Assembly (NCBI GenBank): GCA_018136815.1
Contig: CM030940.1
Span: 1,260,313 to 1,324,312 of the forward strand
Direction: 5' to 3'
Origin: Isochrysis galbana
Taxonomy: Eukaryota; Haptophyta; Isochrysidales; Isochrysidaceae
Length of the DNA stretch: 64,000 nt
This document shows positions 11,391-22,400 of the stretch, piece after piece; position 1 is the first letter of the stretch, and each line of letters begins with the position of its first letter. A program made the translations under genes and the position numbers. The notes beneath the pieces were generated by a model. It had not been told where the DNA came from. It worked only from the letters and a program-made list of their open reading frames with translations, and made no database searches.

Positions 11391-11581
11391 GACTGTATTC
11401 TGTATTTCGCGCTCCGGCTTCGAAGGCCCGAAATTCGCGGTAATTCTCGAAATTTTCGCCGGAGAACCCCCAATTTTTTTCGCTGATCCATCTCACCGGA
11501 ACCCTTAGGGAGCTTGTTTAGCCCTTCAATCTCCCATTGTAGCTGGTGCCATCCGCACCCCCATAGTGAGTGACCGGGCTA

Positions 11582-12484
11582 TGTGCTATGTGAGTGGGGG
11601 CGCGCGCGTTGGCATGTCGATTTCCGGAAGGAAGGGCTGGATAGCTGGGGCGGGTGTCAGGTGTGTAGTGTGTGCTGTGGAAGTGACACTTCTGCCCTTC
11701 GGGGACGGCAGAGGACGGGGTTCCAGCCCCGCAACCCCGAAAGTGGCCTTTGGTGGGCACTAGGATCCTTCATTGTGGCATTGTGGTTCCAACACGCCAA
11801 AATCTACTAAAAAAAAACTCCCTGGCCACCGCGAAAAAAAAAACACCGCATCGTCTTCGCTCGTACTCGCCACCATGAAACAATTGGCTTCTGAAACTTT
11901 GCAGAAGCTCTTATGATAGCATGAGACACCTCTCTATGCATTCACATCGACATTTGGGTGCAATTGTGAAAAGTCGATTTTTTTTTCCCGTCTCCACCCC
12001 CACCTCTACGGTTTACGGTTTAGCAATCCGTCCCCTGGTATGTTGCAGGATTGCTTGCAACTTGGTACTCTACTCCCGGCTTCGCGGCCAGTGATAGTAG
12101 CTCCGCGTTGGCGCTGGGGATCAGCAAGTTGCCTTCATTGTCCGCCTCGTATATAACGTATAACGGGGCCCAGGGGCAGGGGGGGGGTTCCGGGTCCTCA
12201 TGGCTCATGGGCCCCGGATATGTGCTAGTTGGGTGTATTGGGAGTTTTCTACCAAAAAATATCCTCAAATTTCAAATTTCCTCAATTCACAATTCTGAGA
12301 TGGTCATTGTTCACCCCTAATAAAAAACACTGGTTTGACCGCCCCACAAGCCCCCCGATTGTACTTTACACTTTACTCTACTCTAGAGTGGGAGAACCCG
12401 GCGCATCGGCGCGAGTCCTAAAACAAAATTATCCTCCCCCCCCCCTTCTTCACTCTTTCGTCTCTCTCTCCTCAAGCTTCCGCT
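11582..12484. other. Intergenic region with a MITE fragment
   Basis: No gene. 12150-12345 is a partial copy of the MITE at 28421-29075: it has the GGGCCCCGGATATGTGCTAG block, the A/T-rich TTTCAAATTTCCTCAATT block, the ACCCCTAATAAAAAACA block and a damaged right end (TTTGACCGCCCC). Confidence 0.55.
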
Positions 12485-12512
12485 TCCCCCCCCCCCCCCC
12501 CCCCCCCCCCCT
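12485..12512 (+). repeat. Long poly-C tract
   Basis: An almost pure run of about 26-28 C between pyrimidine-rich flanks, about 150 bp upstream of the COQ9 start. The complementary poly-G could form quadruplex structures, and the length in the assembly may not be exact. Confidence 0.8.
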
Positions 12513-12658
12513 TCCCTCGGCCCGCCCCCGCCCTTCCCCCCCGGCCCGCCCCCAGCCGCCCCCACGGCCCGCCCGCCTCGCTCGCGGTGGCCCGACTCAC
12601 TCTCCCTCACCCGCCTCGCTTCCCCTTGCACACCCACCCTGCGCTGCTCTCTCGGCCA

Positions 12659-13596
12659 ATGTCCGTCTTCACCCTCTCTCATAGACTCCTCGGCGTACGC
12701 GCGGGCTACTCAGCGGCGGGGCGGGGCGTCGCGCGCCGCGTAGGCCGGCTGCTCTCCACTCACACACCCGAGCGACCAGAGCTGAGTGAGCCGCAGAGTG
12801 AGCCGCAGAGCAAGCCACAGGGCGAGGCTTCCGAGCCGGAGCGGCCGACCTCGCAGCCGGCCGCCAAAGCTGCCGAGGACGCCGACGCGAGCCTGCGAGA
12901 GCGACTGCTCGAGGCCGCACTGAAGGAAGTGCCCAAGCACGGCTGGAACGTCAGTGCCATCTCCGCTGGGGCTGTTGCCTGTGGACTCGCGCCTACCGCC
13001 CACGGCATCCTGCCGCGAGGACCAATTGAGCTCGTCCGCTATTTCAATACACAATGCGATGAGATGCTGCGCGCTGAGCTCGAGGCGCGGCAAGAGGAGC
13101 TTGAGCAGCTTGAGGTGCAAAACCGTCTCATTATCGCCATTGAGACCCGCCTCAACATGCTCCATCCATATGTTGAGACTTGGCCGCAGGTACGCCTAGC
13201 ATATTTTGCCGTGCTGCTCGCCCAGCGCAGTCTATTACGTAATTTGGTGTCACTTGTTCTCAGGCGCTTGCTTTGCGCGCTCTCCCAGCAAACCTTCGTG
13301 AGAGTGCTGCCGACGCACATGAGTTGAGCAACCTACTCCTCTTAGCATGTGGCTCTGAAGCGGAGGCCCGTGTCGCACCGACGCTCCTTGATCCGCACGT
13401 CAAACGAGCCGCCCTTGCTGCCGTGTACGGAGCCGCTGAGTTGTACTTGCTCACTGATCGATCACCAGGATTCTCGGACACCTCTTGCTTCCTTGAGCGC
13501 GAAGTGTCCGCCTTGCAACACGCCGCATCAGCGACAGCAGCTCTTCATGCATTCAATCCTGCCGCACTCCTCTCAATGCTTGCACCACGCAAATGA
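12659..13596 (+). CDS. COQ9: Ubiquinone biosynthesis protein COQ9 (2 exons)
   Basis: COQ9 is a lipid-binding, TetR-like protein of the inner mitochondrial membrane that supports COQ7 in coenzyme Q synthesis. Exons 12659-13189 and 13264-13596 give 287 residues; the intron is 74 bp (GTACGC to TCAG) in phase 0. The ATG at 12659 opens an Arg-rich, Ser-rich presequence (MSVFTLSHRLLG, then RRVGRLLS), as expected for mitochondrial import; an in-frame ATG at 12587 looks like leader sequence. Family signatures: LLEAALKEVPKHGW, AGAVACGLAPTAHG, ETWPQ/ALAL across the splice, and KRAALAAVYGAAELYLLTD with FLEREVS at the end. The WYTKR-type segment is reduced to HVKR. Confidence 0.9.
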
Positions 13597-14244
13597 GCCA
13601 GACTGGCGGCATCATCGTCAGACAAATTATACGCTACTCTTGTGCAAATCTCTTCGCAAACGCTCTCGGATGGTATCATCGCTTCATGACTACGCATCTC
13701 GCCCTTCGCTGGTTTCCATTGACCCATGCACATCTCCCATTGCAGAGAGATGCAAGTGGCCCAGGCAACAAAACGGATTCCGTGTCAGACCAAGGAAGTC
13801 ACGGTGACGTAGCATTCGACGATAGATCTCGATTGTTATCTCAATGCGCGTCTTGTCATCTCAATGGATATCGGTAGCACTATTCATCAATGGCAAAGTC
13901 TTCCGTTTGCTCTCGGACCTTAACTCTCGCAATTCCTTCTGATGCCATTTTGACAAGCAACATAAGGAGCAAAGGTTCTCAAACCTAGATGCTGTGGTAT
14001 AGGTCCCTAACCTCAACCTCTCTCTTTCTTCTTGTGATTTTAGTTAGATGTTTTTCGCTGTTTGCTTGATGTTCGTCTAAAGGATCCCACGGATGCACAC
14101 CCATTGCGTACTGTGCGCCTCCCCGATTTGTGTGCCACACCAATGAATCTTGCGCTGCAGCTCTACCACTAGGAGTGAACAGAAATATCCGGACAGGTGT
14201 TTTGCAGACGATTGGACACGTTTTGACAAGATATGATTTCTTCA
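13597..14244. other. COQ9 3' flank and spacer
   Basis: No gene or repeat recognised. The first part is probably the 3' untranslated region of COQ9. Confidence 0.4.
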
Positions 14245-14815
14245 TACTCTCACCGCACACGCGGCCGTGGACCCTCTACTTTCTACTCACGCAGCAAAAC
14301 TTTCTACACCCCCACTCCGCCGGAACTTTTCCCGCCGCCATCAGGCGACTCCCCCCGTGCACTACTAGGGGGATAGGGGTAAAGGGCTTAGATATGGTCC
14401 GGTGGCCCGCGCCCCCCCCCCCGGTGGTCCGTTCCCCCCTTCCTCCTGCGCATACCGGGCTGGCGGCGTCCTTAGTCCCGACTTCTCCTGTAAACAGGTA
14501 TGTGAGCTCCGCCCACCGAGCTCACCCCCTTCTCCGCGCGCTCTCTCCCCTCTCCTGCGGCACGCGCGATGGCGCGCCTGCGACAAGCCTGCAGCTGCCC
14601 CTGGCGACCCCTAGAGGCTCTTGGAGGCTTGGAGCTTGGAGGCCAGCTCAGGGGGCAGAGGAGGCTGCGGCTGGGCCCTGGCCTCCCCTGCCTCTCCCAC
14701 GTTGGCGCTCCTGAGCCCCAGGGTCCCCCACGCTGCACTTGTCTGCCTGTCGACCAGGGGGGGAGGGGGGGTTGGAGCGATGGGCTAGCCAGGTCAGGCC
14801 AGGACGAGCGAACTA
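14245..14815 (-). mobile_element. SINE-like R1 copy, 5'-truncated
   Basis: On the minus strand it has the R1 3' end (complement of 14245-14300, TCACCGCACACGCGGCCG), the stretch around 14395 (ATATGGTCCGGTGGCCCGCG), the inner hairpin CCTGTTTACAGG (complement of 14483-14500) and the core (complement of 14640-14705). The right end stops short of the 5' near-palindrome. The outer arm of the nested hairpin is lost in this copy. Confidence 0.75.
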
Positions 14816-16086
14816 GATGTGCCTGTGTTGTATTCCTGCCCATCTGAAGGCTGTAGGCATGAATATTCGTGTAAGGTACGCGCTCACAATTACAATTGAA
14901 CAGTTCCCCGTGTTGCCACTGACGCACAAGACACACAGATTCGGATTCCCCATGGTCTCAAGTCCAGGTTTGCAGGTTTTGGTCTCGAAATTTGCGATTT
15001 GAATTTTGTTTTTGCTGTTACTATAATTGTTGGCTCGTTTAAGGTAATAAACCGGCATGACTTCGACTTCTCGTTCTGCAGTCGCTCTGCGAGACTCTCT
15101 CTCTCTCTCTCTCTCCGTCCGCCTCTCCTCGGCCGACGGCAAGAAGATTCGTCCAAAACATTCTCCGGTCCCAAGATATCTCGTGGGGGGTCTCTCCGCG
15201 CTCCGCGAGGGAAAGGACGCGATCTCGCTCCGAGATCGGCCTCGCGCCCTCCCACGCTGCCCCGCCGTGCCCTCGGTCCCTCGCCCCCCCCCGCGGCAGG
15301 TTCTTTCCCTCGGCGTGCCGTCCGTCGCCTCCGGCCGTTATATTAATCCCCCCCCCGCGCGAGGTTCTCTTCTCCCCCGCGCGCGGTTCGTTTCCTCCGG
15401 CCGTCGTTGTTCCCCCCCTCGCTTCGATTCCTCTCGCGGTTCCTTCGATGATTGCCTCCATCTCGTCCGTTCTTCTTCGCGATCCTCGCGGAGGGGGCAC
15501 CGACGTTTAATGTTAGTTTTGTCGCGGTTTCGATGAAAGAAAGGAAGAACGAATGGCACGCGCCTCGCGTCTCGCGTCTTGTTTCGTCGCCCCTTGCTCG
15601 TTGCTTGTCTAGAAGGTCTCTCCGCACATCGCCTTCTTCCCCCGGCGCGATTTTGGATCTCTCCTCGACCCTCCGCGTTGGCTTCAGCGGACGAGTTTCA
15701 CTTTAACGATAGTTCGAACCCTTCGTTTGCGTAGTTTTGCGCTCTCTTTCCGTATTTCTTCGCGCATGACGAGCGATCGCGACCTCAGCATTCGTCGCAC
15801 GGGGAGGGTTTGTTTATCTTATGATTCCGGAGTGTTTACGTTAGTTTTCTGAGCCCAAGGTCGTTGGGGTTTGGGTTTCTTGTGAGTGTTTTTGTAGCAA
15901 CTTCGTCGAGTCCCACCGTGTTCCCAAGCGAGTCCCCCCGAGTTCCCGAGTCTATACCACGAGTCAACGAGTCAATACAAGCCAAGCACGCGCCTGAGCC
16001 ACCCCCAGTCGCCTGCCACCACCTCCCACAAGCCTCCTTCCACACTTCCGCGCCCTCCGTGCGTCGTGCGTCGTGCGTCGATCACC
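14816..16086. other. Putative 5' leader/LTR region of the gag-methyltransferase retroelement
   Basis: No gene. It holds a CT dinucleotide run (15094-15115), a TATATTAA TATA-like site near 15342 between C-rich blocks, and repeated GAGTC motifs at 15905-15980. The GAGTC-rich stretch and the following bases resemble 60985-61030, which also precedes a gag-like start, so this is probably the leader of the retroelement. LTR ends could not be defined. Confidence 0.35.
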
Positions 16087-18858
16087 ATGCCCGTAGTCAC
16101 CCCCGAGGAAAGCTCCATGAGCTCCCCGCAAGAACCGCATTCCGCGCTAGCTGCCGGCGCGCCCTCGCAGGCCATCACCAAGAGTGAGATGAGCCTTGCT
16201 CTGACAAGCACAAAATCTTCGCTCGCGCCTTCGGCTCCGGTCGTCACGTCGAGTTCTTCCCTTGAGAAATCTTCATTGTCCCCGCGTCATGAGCCCGTCC
16301 CTTCTTCTTCTCTTCCCGAACCGTTTGGGTCGAAGTCTCCTGGGGAAGAGAGCCTCTTGGGACCCCTCCCTTCTTCAAAAGAGAGCCCTTCCGAGCCAGT
16401 TCCCCCCTGCTCTCGCCTCTCCGCGCCGACGGTCGAAGTTCCGCCGCCTCCGCGGGCCTCTACTCACACCCCGTCAACTGGAGCTGGAATGGGTCCTCTA
16501 ACCTCGTCTGTTGCTCCACCGGCGGCCTTTCCTCTCCTTTCTTTTGCTGATCCTTTGCCAAGTGTTCATTCCTCTCTCAATCCCTCTGTGGTTGGTGCTG
16601 AAGATGATGTGGATTCCGTCCGGTCCCTCCCTCCTTTCGAGCCCCCACCATATGAAGAGTTTGTTCCACCCCCGTCGTCGACGTACTTGTACCCCAAGCG
16701 TAACTTCGTTCCACCTCCGACCGCCACCGTCGGCGCCGCCCAAATCATGGACCAACAAGTCCAGATCGAGGCTCTCCGCGGCGCTGTCGACCGCCTCGAG
16801 TCCTCTACCCTCCAAGCCGCCCAGCGCCACGAAGAATTTCAGCGAGAGGTGGGGTCTACCTTCAACGCGATACTCAACATTCTACAGGGCCAAGCGGGCA
16901 CTACGACTTCGTCTCGAGTCGAAACTTCGCCCCCGCTTGTGGAAGAAGGAGACAACTCCATTGGTGCTCCCCCTGCCTCGGTCAAGTTCCCTTCTCAATC
17001 TTTGCCCGCCGCGCCGTTCTCCGTTCCGCCGAATCCGATTTCCGATCCCGAACCCAATACGCCTGTTCCTGTCTCACCCGCCAAGCCCGTTTCTGATCCC
17101 CAACCTCCACCCACCGTCGCGGGCCTCCGCTTGCTTCCAAATCCGGCGGCTCGGCGCCATCCCGTCGATCCAAGCCTCGCCGGTGATGTTTCTGAGCGAG
17201 AGGTCATCCTAGCCTCGTGGGACCAACTGTTTGAGGATGCCGCCTACGAGGTAGCCTCTCTCTACAGGAAGTCCGACGATTTCGAGCTCATCCACGCCAT
17301 TCTCAACGGCGGCCTCTCTCGGGCCGGCAATGTTTGGCACTACCGCGTGTTTTTCGAGAAGGAGCACGTGACCAAGTGGGCTCGGAGCCGCTTCTTCCTC
17401 GACCGCACCCTCCATCACCAAGTCCGAATGGGCAAAGAGCTTTCCGAGATCAAGTTCCCCAAGGGCCTGGCCTCGGACAACGTCCAGACAGCGGCCACCT
17501 CTTGGAACGATTTTCGTCTGTCCTTCATCAAGCCGCTCGAGCGCGCCCTCTCGCTCGGCTGCGACCACCGCGAAATCTTTACATCCTTACTAGCGGCCGC
17601 CAACTTGTGCACCACCGGCAACCAAAGGATTTACGCCTTCCTCCTCGATCTCGCCGAAGACCCGGTCCTCTCTCTCAACCCCGCGCTGGCCTGCGACGTG
17701 CTTCTCCGCAAGTGCGACGCCACTTTCGCGGCCAACGTGCCTGGCTTCGCCAAAGACTCCGCCTCCATGGAGTGGGACCGGCTCGTAGCTCGTGAGGCCG
17801 GCTCCGATCTCTTAGAGTTATCCAAGAATTTGGTGCGCGCGTACGTCCGCAAGATGGGTGACGCGAAGGTGGATGCCACGACAGTCTGGGACCACCCGAA
17901 CATGTCGCACGATATCAATCAACGATTCGAGTCCATCATTCGGAACGACAAGGTCGACGCGGCTCGCGGCGTGGATAACGCGACCAAGTTCGGCGAGTAT
18001 CTTGCAAAGACTCGCTTCCGCGTCGAGAACCACGAGCTTCCTCGTTCGGCCCTTTCGTGCGTCAACCTCTGCCAACGCTACTTGAGCCCGTACGAACAGT
18101 CCCGTGCTGGCCAACAACAAACGTCGGTCACGGTCGCCGCCGTGACGCCGCCGGCGACTACTTCCAAGTCCACCAAAACCGCCAAGGTTGCTAAGGCTGC
18201 CTCCAACCCCGCGGACACTACGGCTTCGATGGTCGCCGCCGTCCAAGCGGCGGTGACCGAGGCATTAAAATCGCAAAACAACAACTCGAACCGCAAGGCG
18301 ACTGGCGCTGACAATCGTCGGGCTCCGCCTCCGCCTACGAATTACTCCGCATCGTCTCCGTTACCGGACGCACTTCTTGACCGTCCTCTCGGCAAAAGCA
18401 CGTCTTCTCGTCGCCAATGTGATCCCCCTCCGAACGGCCTTGGGCTTCCGGCCGATTCGGGCCTCTCGGAATGGGATCCAGGTAGCTGGTCTCGAGCTCG
18501 AGCCCGCTTCTGGCAAATTTCTCGTTACGCTGGTCACCCGGCCCTTCGCGCTGCGCTCACGCGCTGCCGTCCCTCCGATGCCACCATGACGGCGCCGCGT
18601 CTCGACGACCTAGACCGCGACGTCAAGGAGTGGACCGACGCCAACGGCTGCGCGTACTGCGCCTTTCGTCCCCGGGCCCCATCTGGTACGCCCGAGGCAG
18701 ACCTGTGGAAGTATGGCACGGGCGACGGAGCTCATAACCCCGTCGTTTGCCAACCGTACATTCGTTTTCTCTGTGAAGGCGGCAGTGGCGAGTGTGGTAA
18801 CGACCCAGAAGTCCACCGCCGCCTCCGCACGATGGTCGTTCTCCGTCCGGCCCATTAG
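16087..18858 (+). CDS. Retroelement gag-like protein
   Basis: 923 residues if the ATG at 16087 is used (an in-frame ATG lies at 16066). Residues 1 to about 210 are Pro/Ser-rich and disordered. Around 220-270 there is a short heptad-like helix (QVQIEALRGAVDRLE). The middle is an ordered, charged helical domain resembling a retroelement capsid (inference). The C-terminal part has an Ala/Lys-rich linker and a Cys/His segment (CAYC, then H, C, C) that could bind zinc or nucleic acid, though it is not the standard CCHC knuckle. It precedes the methyltransferase/protease ORF on the same strand. Assigned from context and layout rather than clear homology. Confidence 0.55.
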   Translation: MPVVTPEESSMSSPQEPHSALAAGAPSQAITKSEMSLALTSTKSSLAPSAPVVTSSSSLEKSSLSPRHEPVPSSSLPEPFGSKSPGEESLLGPLPSSKESPSEPVPPCSRLSAPTVEVPPPPRASTHTPSTGAGMGPLTSSVAPPAAFPLLSFADPLPSVHSSLNPSVVGAEDDVDSVRSLPPFEPPPYEEFVPPPSSTYLYPKRNFVPPPTATVGAAQIMDQQVQIEALRGAVDRLESSTLQAAQRHEEFQREVGSTFNAILNILQGQAGTTTSSRVETSPPLVEEGDNSIGAPPASVKFPSQSLPAAPFSVPPNPISDPEPNTPVPVSPAKPVSDPQPPPTVAGLRLLPNPAARRHPVDPSLAGDVSEREVILASWDQLFEDAAYEVASLYRKSDDFELIHAILNGGLSRAGNVWHYRVFFEKEHVTKWARSRFFLDRTLHHQVRMGKELSEIKFPKGLASDNVQTAATSWNDFRLSFIKPLERALSLGCDHREIFTSLLAAANLCTTGNQRIYAFLLDLAEDPVLSLNPALACDVLLRKCDATFAANVPGFAKDSASMEWDRLVAREAGSDLLELSKNLVRAYVRKMGDAKVDATTVWDHPNMSHDINQRFESIIRNDKVDAARGVDNATKFGEYLAKTRFRVENHELPRSALSCVNLCQRYLSPYEQSRAGQQQTSVTVAAVTPPATTSKSTKTAKVAKAASNPADTTASMVAAVQAAVTEALKSQNNNSNRKATGADNRRAPPPPTNYSASSPLPDALLDRPLGKSTSSRRQCDPPPNGLGLPADSGLSEWDPGSWSRARARFWQISRYAGHPALRAALTRCRPSDATMTAPRLDDLDRDVKEWTDANGCAYCAFRPRAPSGTPEADLWKYGTGDGAHNPVVCQPYIRFLCEGGSGECGNDPEVHRRLRTMVVLRPAH

Positions 18859-19427
18859 GTCGCCGGCGGGGCCCACGTCCGCGCTGTTACCCCGCTACCA
18901 GTCCAGGGTAGTGGGCCTGAACGCCACCCACCAAAAGATCGTATTACGCTACGGCCGAGTACTTCTACGGCCTCCAACCGGTACCCCAAGATTCCCCAAG
19001 TTCCAGACAAGCCCTACCACCTCCATCCCCCTCTTTCTCCTGCCCCCTCGCCGATTGCCCCTATTTCTCCCAATGCCGATGATTCCATCCTGATTCTCGA
19101 TATCACGCACGAGTCCTCAAAACCAAGTCAACCGTCACCGCCTCTCTATCAACTCAAGCCGCTCAACCGCTACCCCCGCCACTCCCCAAGCATCCCCAGT
19201 CCAAGACCTCACGGTCTGCGAAAATCCAGCCGCCGCAGGCCCAATCCAACCTTCAATCCTTCAAATCAAATTTCGCATGCCCGAGCCACAAAACGTCTCC
19301 CGAGTACGAGTCCGAGTCCAAGTCACGTTCAGAATTACCCTCTTCGTCTTACGCCACCGCGAGCCCATCTACGAGTCTGAGCCCAGTCCAGTCATCACCG
19401 GTATCACCAGTCTCCATCGCTACGACG
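18859..19427 (+). other. Inter-ORF stretch of the retroelement
   Basis: A Pro/Ser-rich frame continues through much of this interval (for example SPAPSPIAPISPNADDS), offset from the gag frame and closed by a stop shortly before 19428. It may be the decayed or frameshifted start of the following polyprotein. Confidence 0.4.
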
Positions 19428-22400
19428 ATGGAGGCGCAGTTCTCCGGTACTTCCCCACTTTCTTTCGAGTCCGAGTCCAAGCCTGTTTTGAGCAAACCCC
19501 GTTCTGAGCCATCCGAGTCCGAGTCCGAGTCCGAGTTTACAACGTCACCGAGTCCTACCACGCGGTCGGCCGCAGGATTAACGGAGCTCCAGCCACCCAC
19601 TGAGCCTCCGACGACCACTCCTTCCGCGGGAGTGTTCACCTTCGGTCCTCCGCGCCCCGAGTCTGAGTCATTTGGAAACTCCGGTCACGTCCAGAATCCC
19701 AACCACAACCGAGCCCCGTTTCACGAGCCACCGCGTATCGAGTCCAAACACAAGCTGACGCCGAAGCCCTCGACGACAGCCACTGTGTCCTTGTCCGAGC
19801 CACCGTTTCGAGTCTCGCCGCAGCCGGCCTGCCACTCCAGCAAGCTGCACGCCGCCGAGCCGATCCCTTCCGTTTCCGTTCCGAGTCCGAGTCCAATCGC
19901 ACAAGACAGTGCATCCCGAGCCCGCGTAATCAAGCCCGTCACCGAGTCCGAGATTTCGGCCGCACCGAGCCAACCGGTGCTGGCCACCGTGCCCCTATCG
20001 TCATCACAAGCTTCAGCCTCGTCCTCACCGACGGTTGCGACGTCAGGGGGCTTCACCTTTGGGCCGGCACCGTCCGTTCCCATTTCGAAAGTGAGCCCTG
20101 TTTTCAGTGCCCAGCACGCCAGAAACGACGAGTCCGAGTCCGAGTACCAATTAACGTCACCGCGGAGTCTGCGGTCGACCACCGGCGTTCCCACGCCACC
20201 CCATCAACCGAGAGCCATGGAGGAGCTGGCACAGCCGTCTCCTAGCCCTTCTCAAGTTGCCGAGTCTTCCGAATTCGAGTCTGAATCCACCGTAATTTCA
20301 GCGGTCCATCCACCCGCTAGCCCGAGCCAAGTCCTCCGAAGAATGCTTCGCATTGGAGAACCTCTTCGGTCACCACCCACGCCAGCCGCTGCCGCAGAGC
20401 CACCACCCTGGCCTCAGCCTTCCCCGCGGCCGGCTTCTACGACAGCCACGTCCCTTCTTTCGTCGGCGCCGACCCCGCCGGCGACAGATTGCAACGAAGT
20501 CGATGCCGGGCCCGATTCCTCTTCTGATGTGACCATGGAGAGTGACCACAACTCCCTTGCACGTCGAGGAACGGCCGCCTCCCAAACCGAGCTTCTACGC
20601 CCATTGAGCCAACCCAACCGAGTCTCTAAGCCATGCCCTTCACGCCTCTCACCGGTGGTGTCGCGGCCGCGGCGTCCGTCGCCGCAATCCGACACCCCAC
20701 CTCTCCGAGTTTGTTCGTCGATCCCGTCCTCCGAGCCCGTCTCCACGTCGTCGATATCCGAGTCTTCTTTCATTCGTCCTACGTCGCCGCGGCCACCGGT
20801 TGCAGCCCCCAAGCACTGCCTGCCTCTCGATACCACTACCACCGCCATCATGCGCGTGGCAGCGATCAATGCGTCCGCGATCCAGTCCTTCGATTCCTCT
20901 CAAAACAACTCCGATGTCGGCACCCGTGATGATACCCCGTCACCCGCTCTCCACGCTCTCGCCTCTCTTCGTGCACGAGCGAGCGGCTCTGCGGTGGTAT
21001 TACCTCGGCACCTCACGGAGGCAGCCCAAGAGCTTCGCCGGCCTCGCAATGGCACCCTAGCCTCGCCTGTCGCCGCGCTACCCAAGCACTTCGATGAGCT
21101 TTGCGCTGAGCTCACGAAGATGAATCAACGAGTCCAAGACGGGCTGACGTCTGGCTGTCACGCACCACGCGTTCTCGTCGTTGGCGAGACGAGCGGCGTC
21201 GTCTCCTCCATGTTCCTACTCGCCGGTGCTGATGTAGCTACGTGCGATTTGTATCCTTCCGAGATCGATTACGTGCCCCACTTCCAAGGCGACGCGCTTC
21301 ATGTCCAAAACCTAGGTTGGGACCTAGTCATCGTCCACCCGCCCTGCACGTACCTCTCCGCCGTCAGCAGTCAATGGCTCTCCCAAGAACCCGGACGTCG
21401 TGCCGCTCTTGAGTCGGCCGCCCGCGTCTTCAAGTCAATGGCCTCCGCCACTGCTCCGTTTGTAGCGGTTGAGAACCCTCGGATGCATGCGGAAGCTCGC
21501 CGTTTAGTCGGGGGGTTGACCCCGACCCAATTCGTCCAACCCTGGGAGCACGGCACTGGACACCAGAAAGCCACCGGGTTGTACCTCACCAAAGGGCTGC
21601 CGCCCCTCCAGCCAACTTGCGTCGTGGATGGCCGTGAGTCGGCCATGGCTAACCTCTCTCCTTCACCGCACCGTGGCGCTCTTGGCAGCCGCACCTACGT
21701 CGGTGTAGCTGGAGCGATGGCGATCCATTGGATGCCTGTTCTTCTTCGACATTTGAGTCAACAGCGAGACCAGACGTCGACGAAGAAATTGTCCGCGTTA
21801 GAGCTACTCGCTTGCGCGCGGTGCAGCCTATTGGACCGGCCTTCACTTAGCTCGACCGAGGCTACCGCCTACGAGCCGTGGTCGGCTCTTCATCGTTATG
21901 AGAGGGGGAGGGAAACTAGTGAAGTTTCTTCCGACCCCGTTGTTTCCCGTCCAGCTACTCCCGAGTCAGACAACCACGAAGACCAAAAAGAAACCCACGA
22001 TAACCACGACAACGACACGCCACTCCACGCCTCCGAGTCTACTCTCCACGACCCATTCTCTCCATGGACCGCCCCGCCTCCGGCACGCGCGAGCTCGCCG
22101 CGTCCGACGACGCCGACGACTCTCCGGAAGCGGCGCCAACAATGGCAATCATTCGGAGTGAACGGGGACCAGAAATGGTCCAACGTCACGCTCGAAACCG
22201 CTGACGAAATAAGAGCGCAAGCTCTAGCCGGACGAAGCGCCGACGAGGAATCCGACCTCGCCGCTGCCGTCCGAGCGCCGATCGAGTTCGTGGAAGCCAA
22301 AGGCATCCGCGCCGAAGAGCTAGCCTCATTAGTTCGAAGACCCAAGACAGAAGCCCAAGCCCGTCTCGAGAAAGATTGGGAAAAGATGTCCGACCACCCG

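Larger units (their letters stand above)
10308..11581. mobile_element. DNA element with 17-bp terminal inverted repeats, TA target
   Basis: TAGCCCGGTCACTCACT at 10308-10324 is exactly inverted at 11565-11581. The outermost TA at each end fits a TA target duplication as used by Tc1/mariner-type transposases (inference). No transposase is encoded, so it is non-autonomous. Single copies of the same 17-bp end also occur at about 27808 and 28240. Two diverged direct copies of about 170 bp lie inside it. Confidence 0.65.

Noticed and set aside
12587-12658. Upstream in-frame ATG for COQ9
   Set aside because: The extra 24 residues are leader-like (MARLTLPHPPRF), while the ATG at 12659 starts a good mitochondrial presequence.
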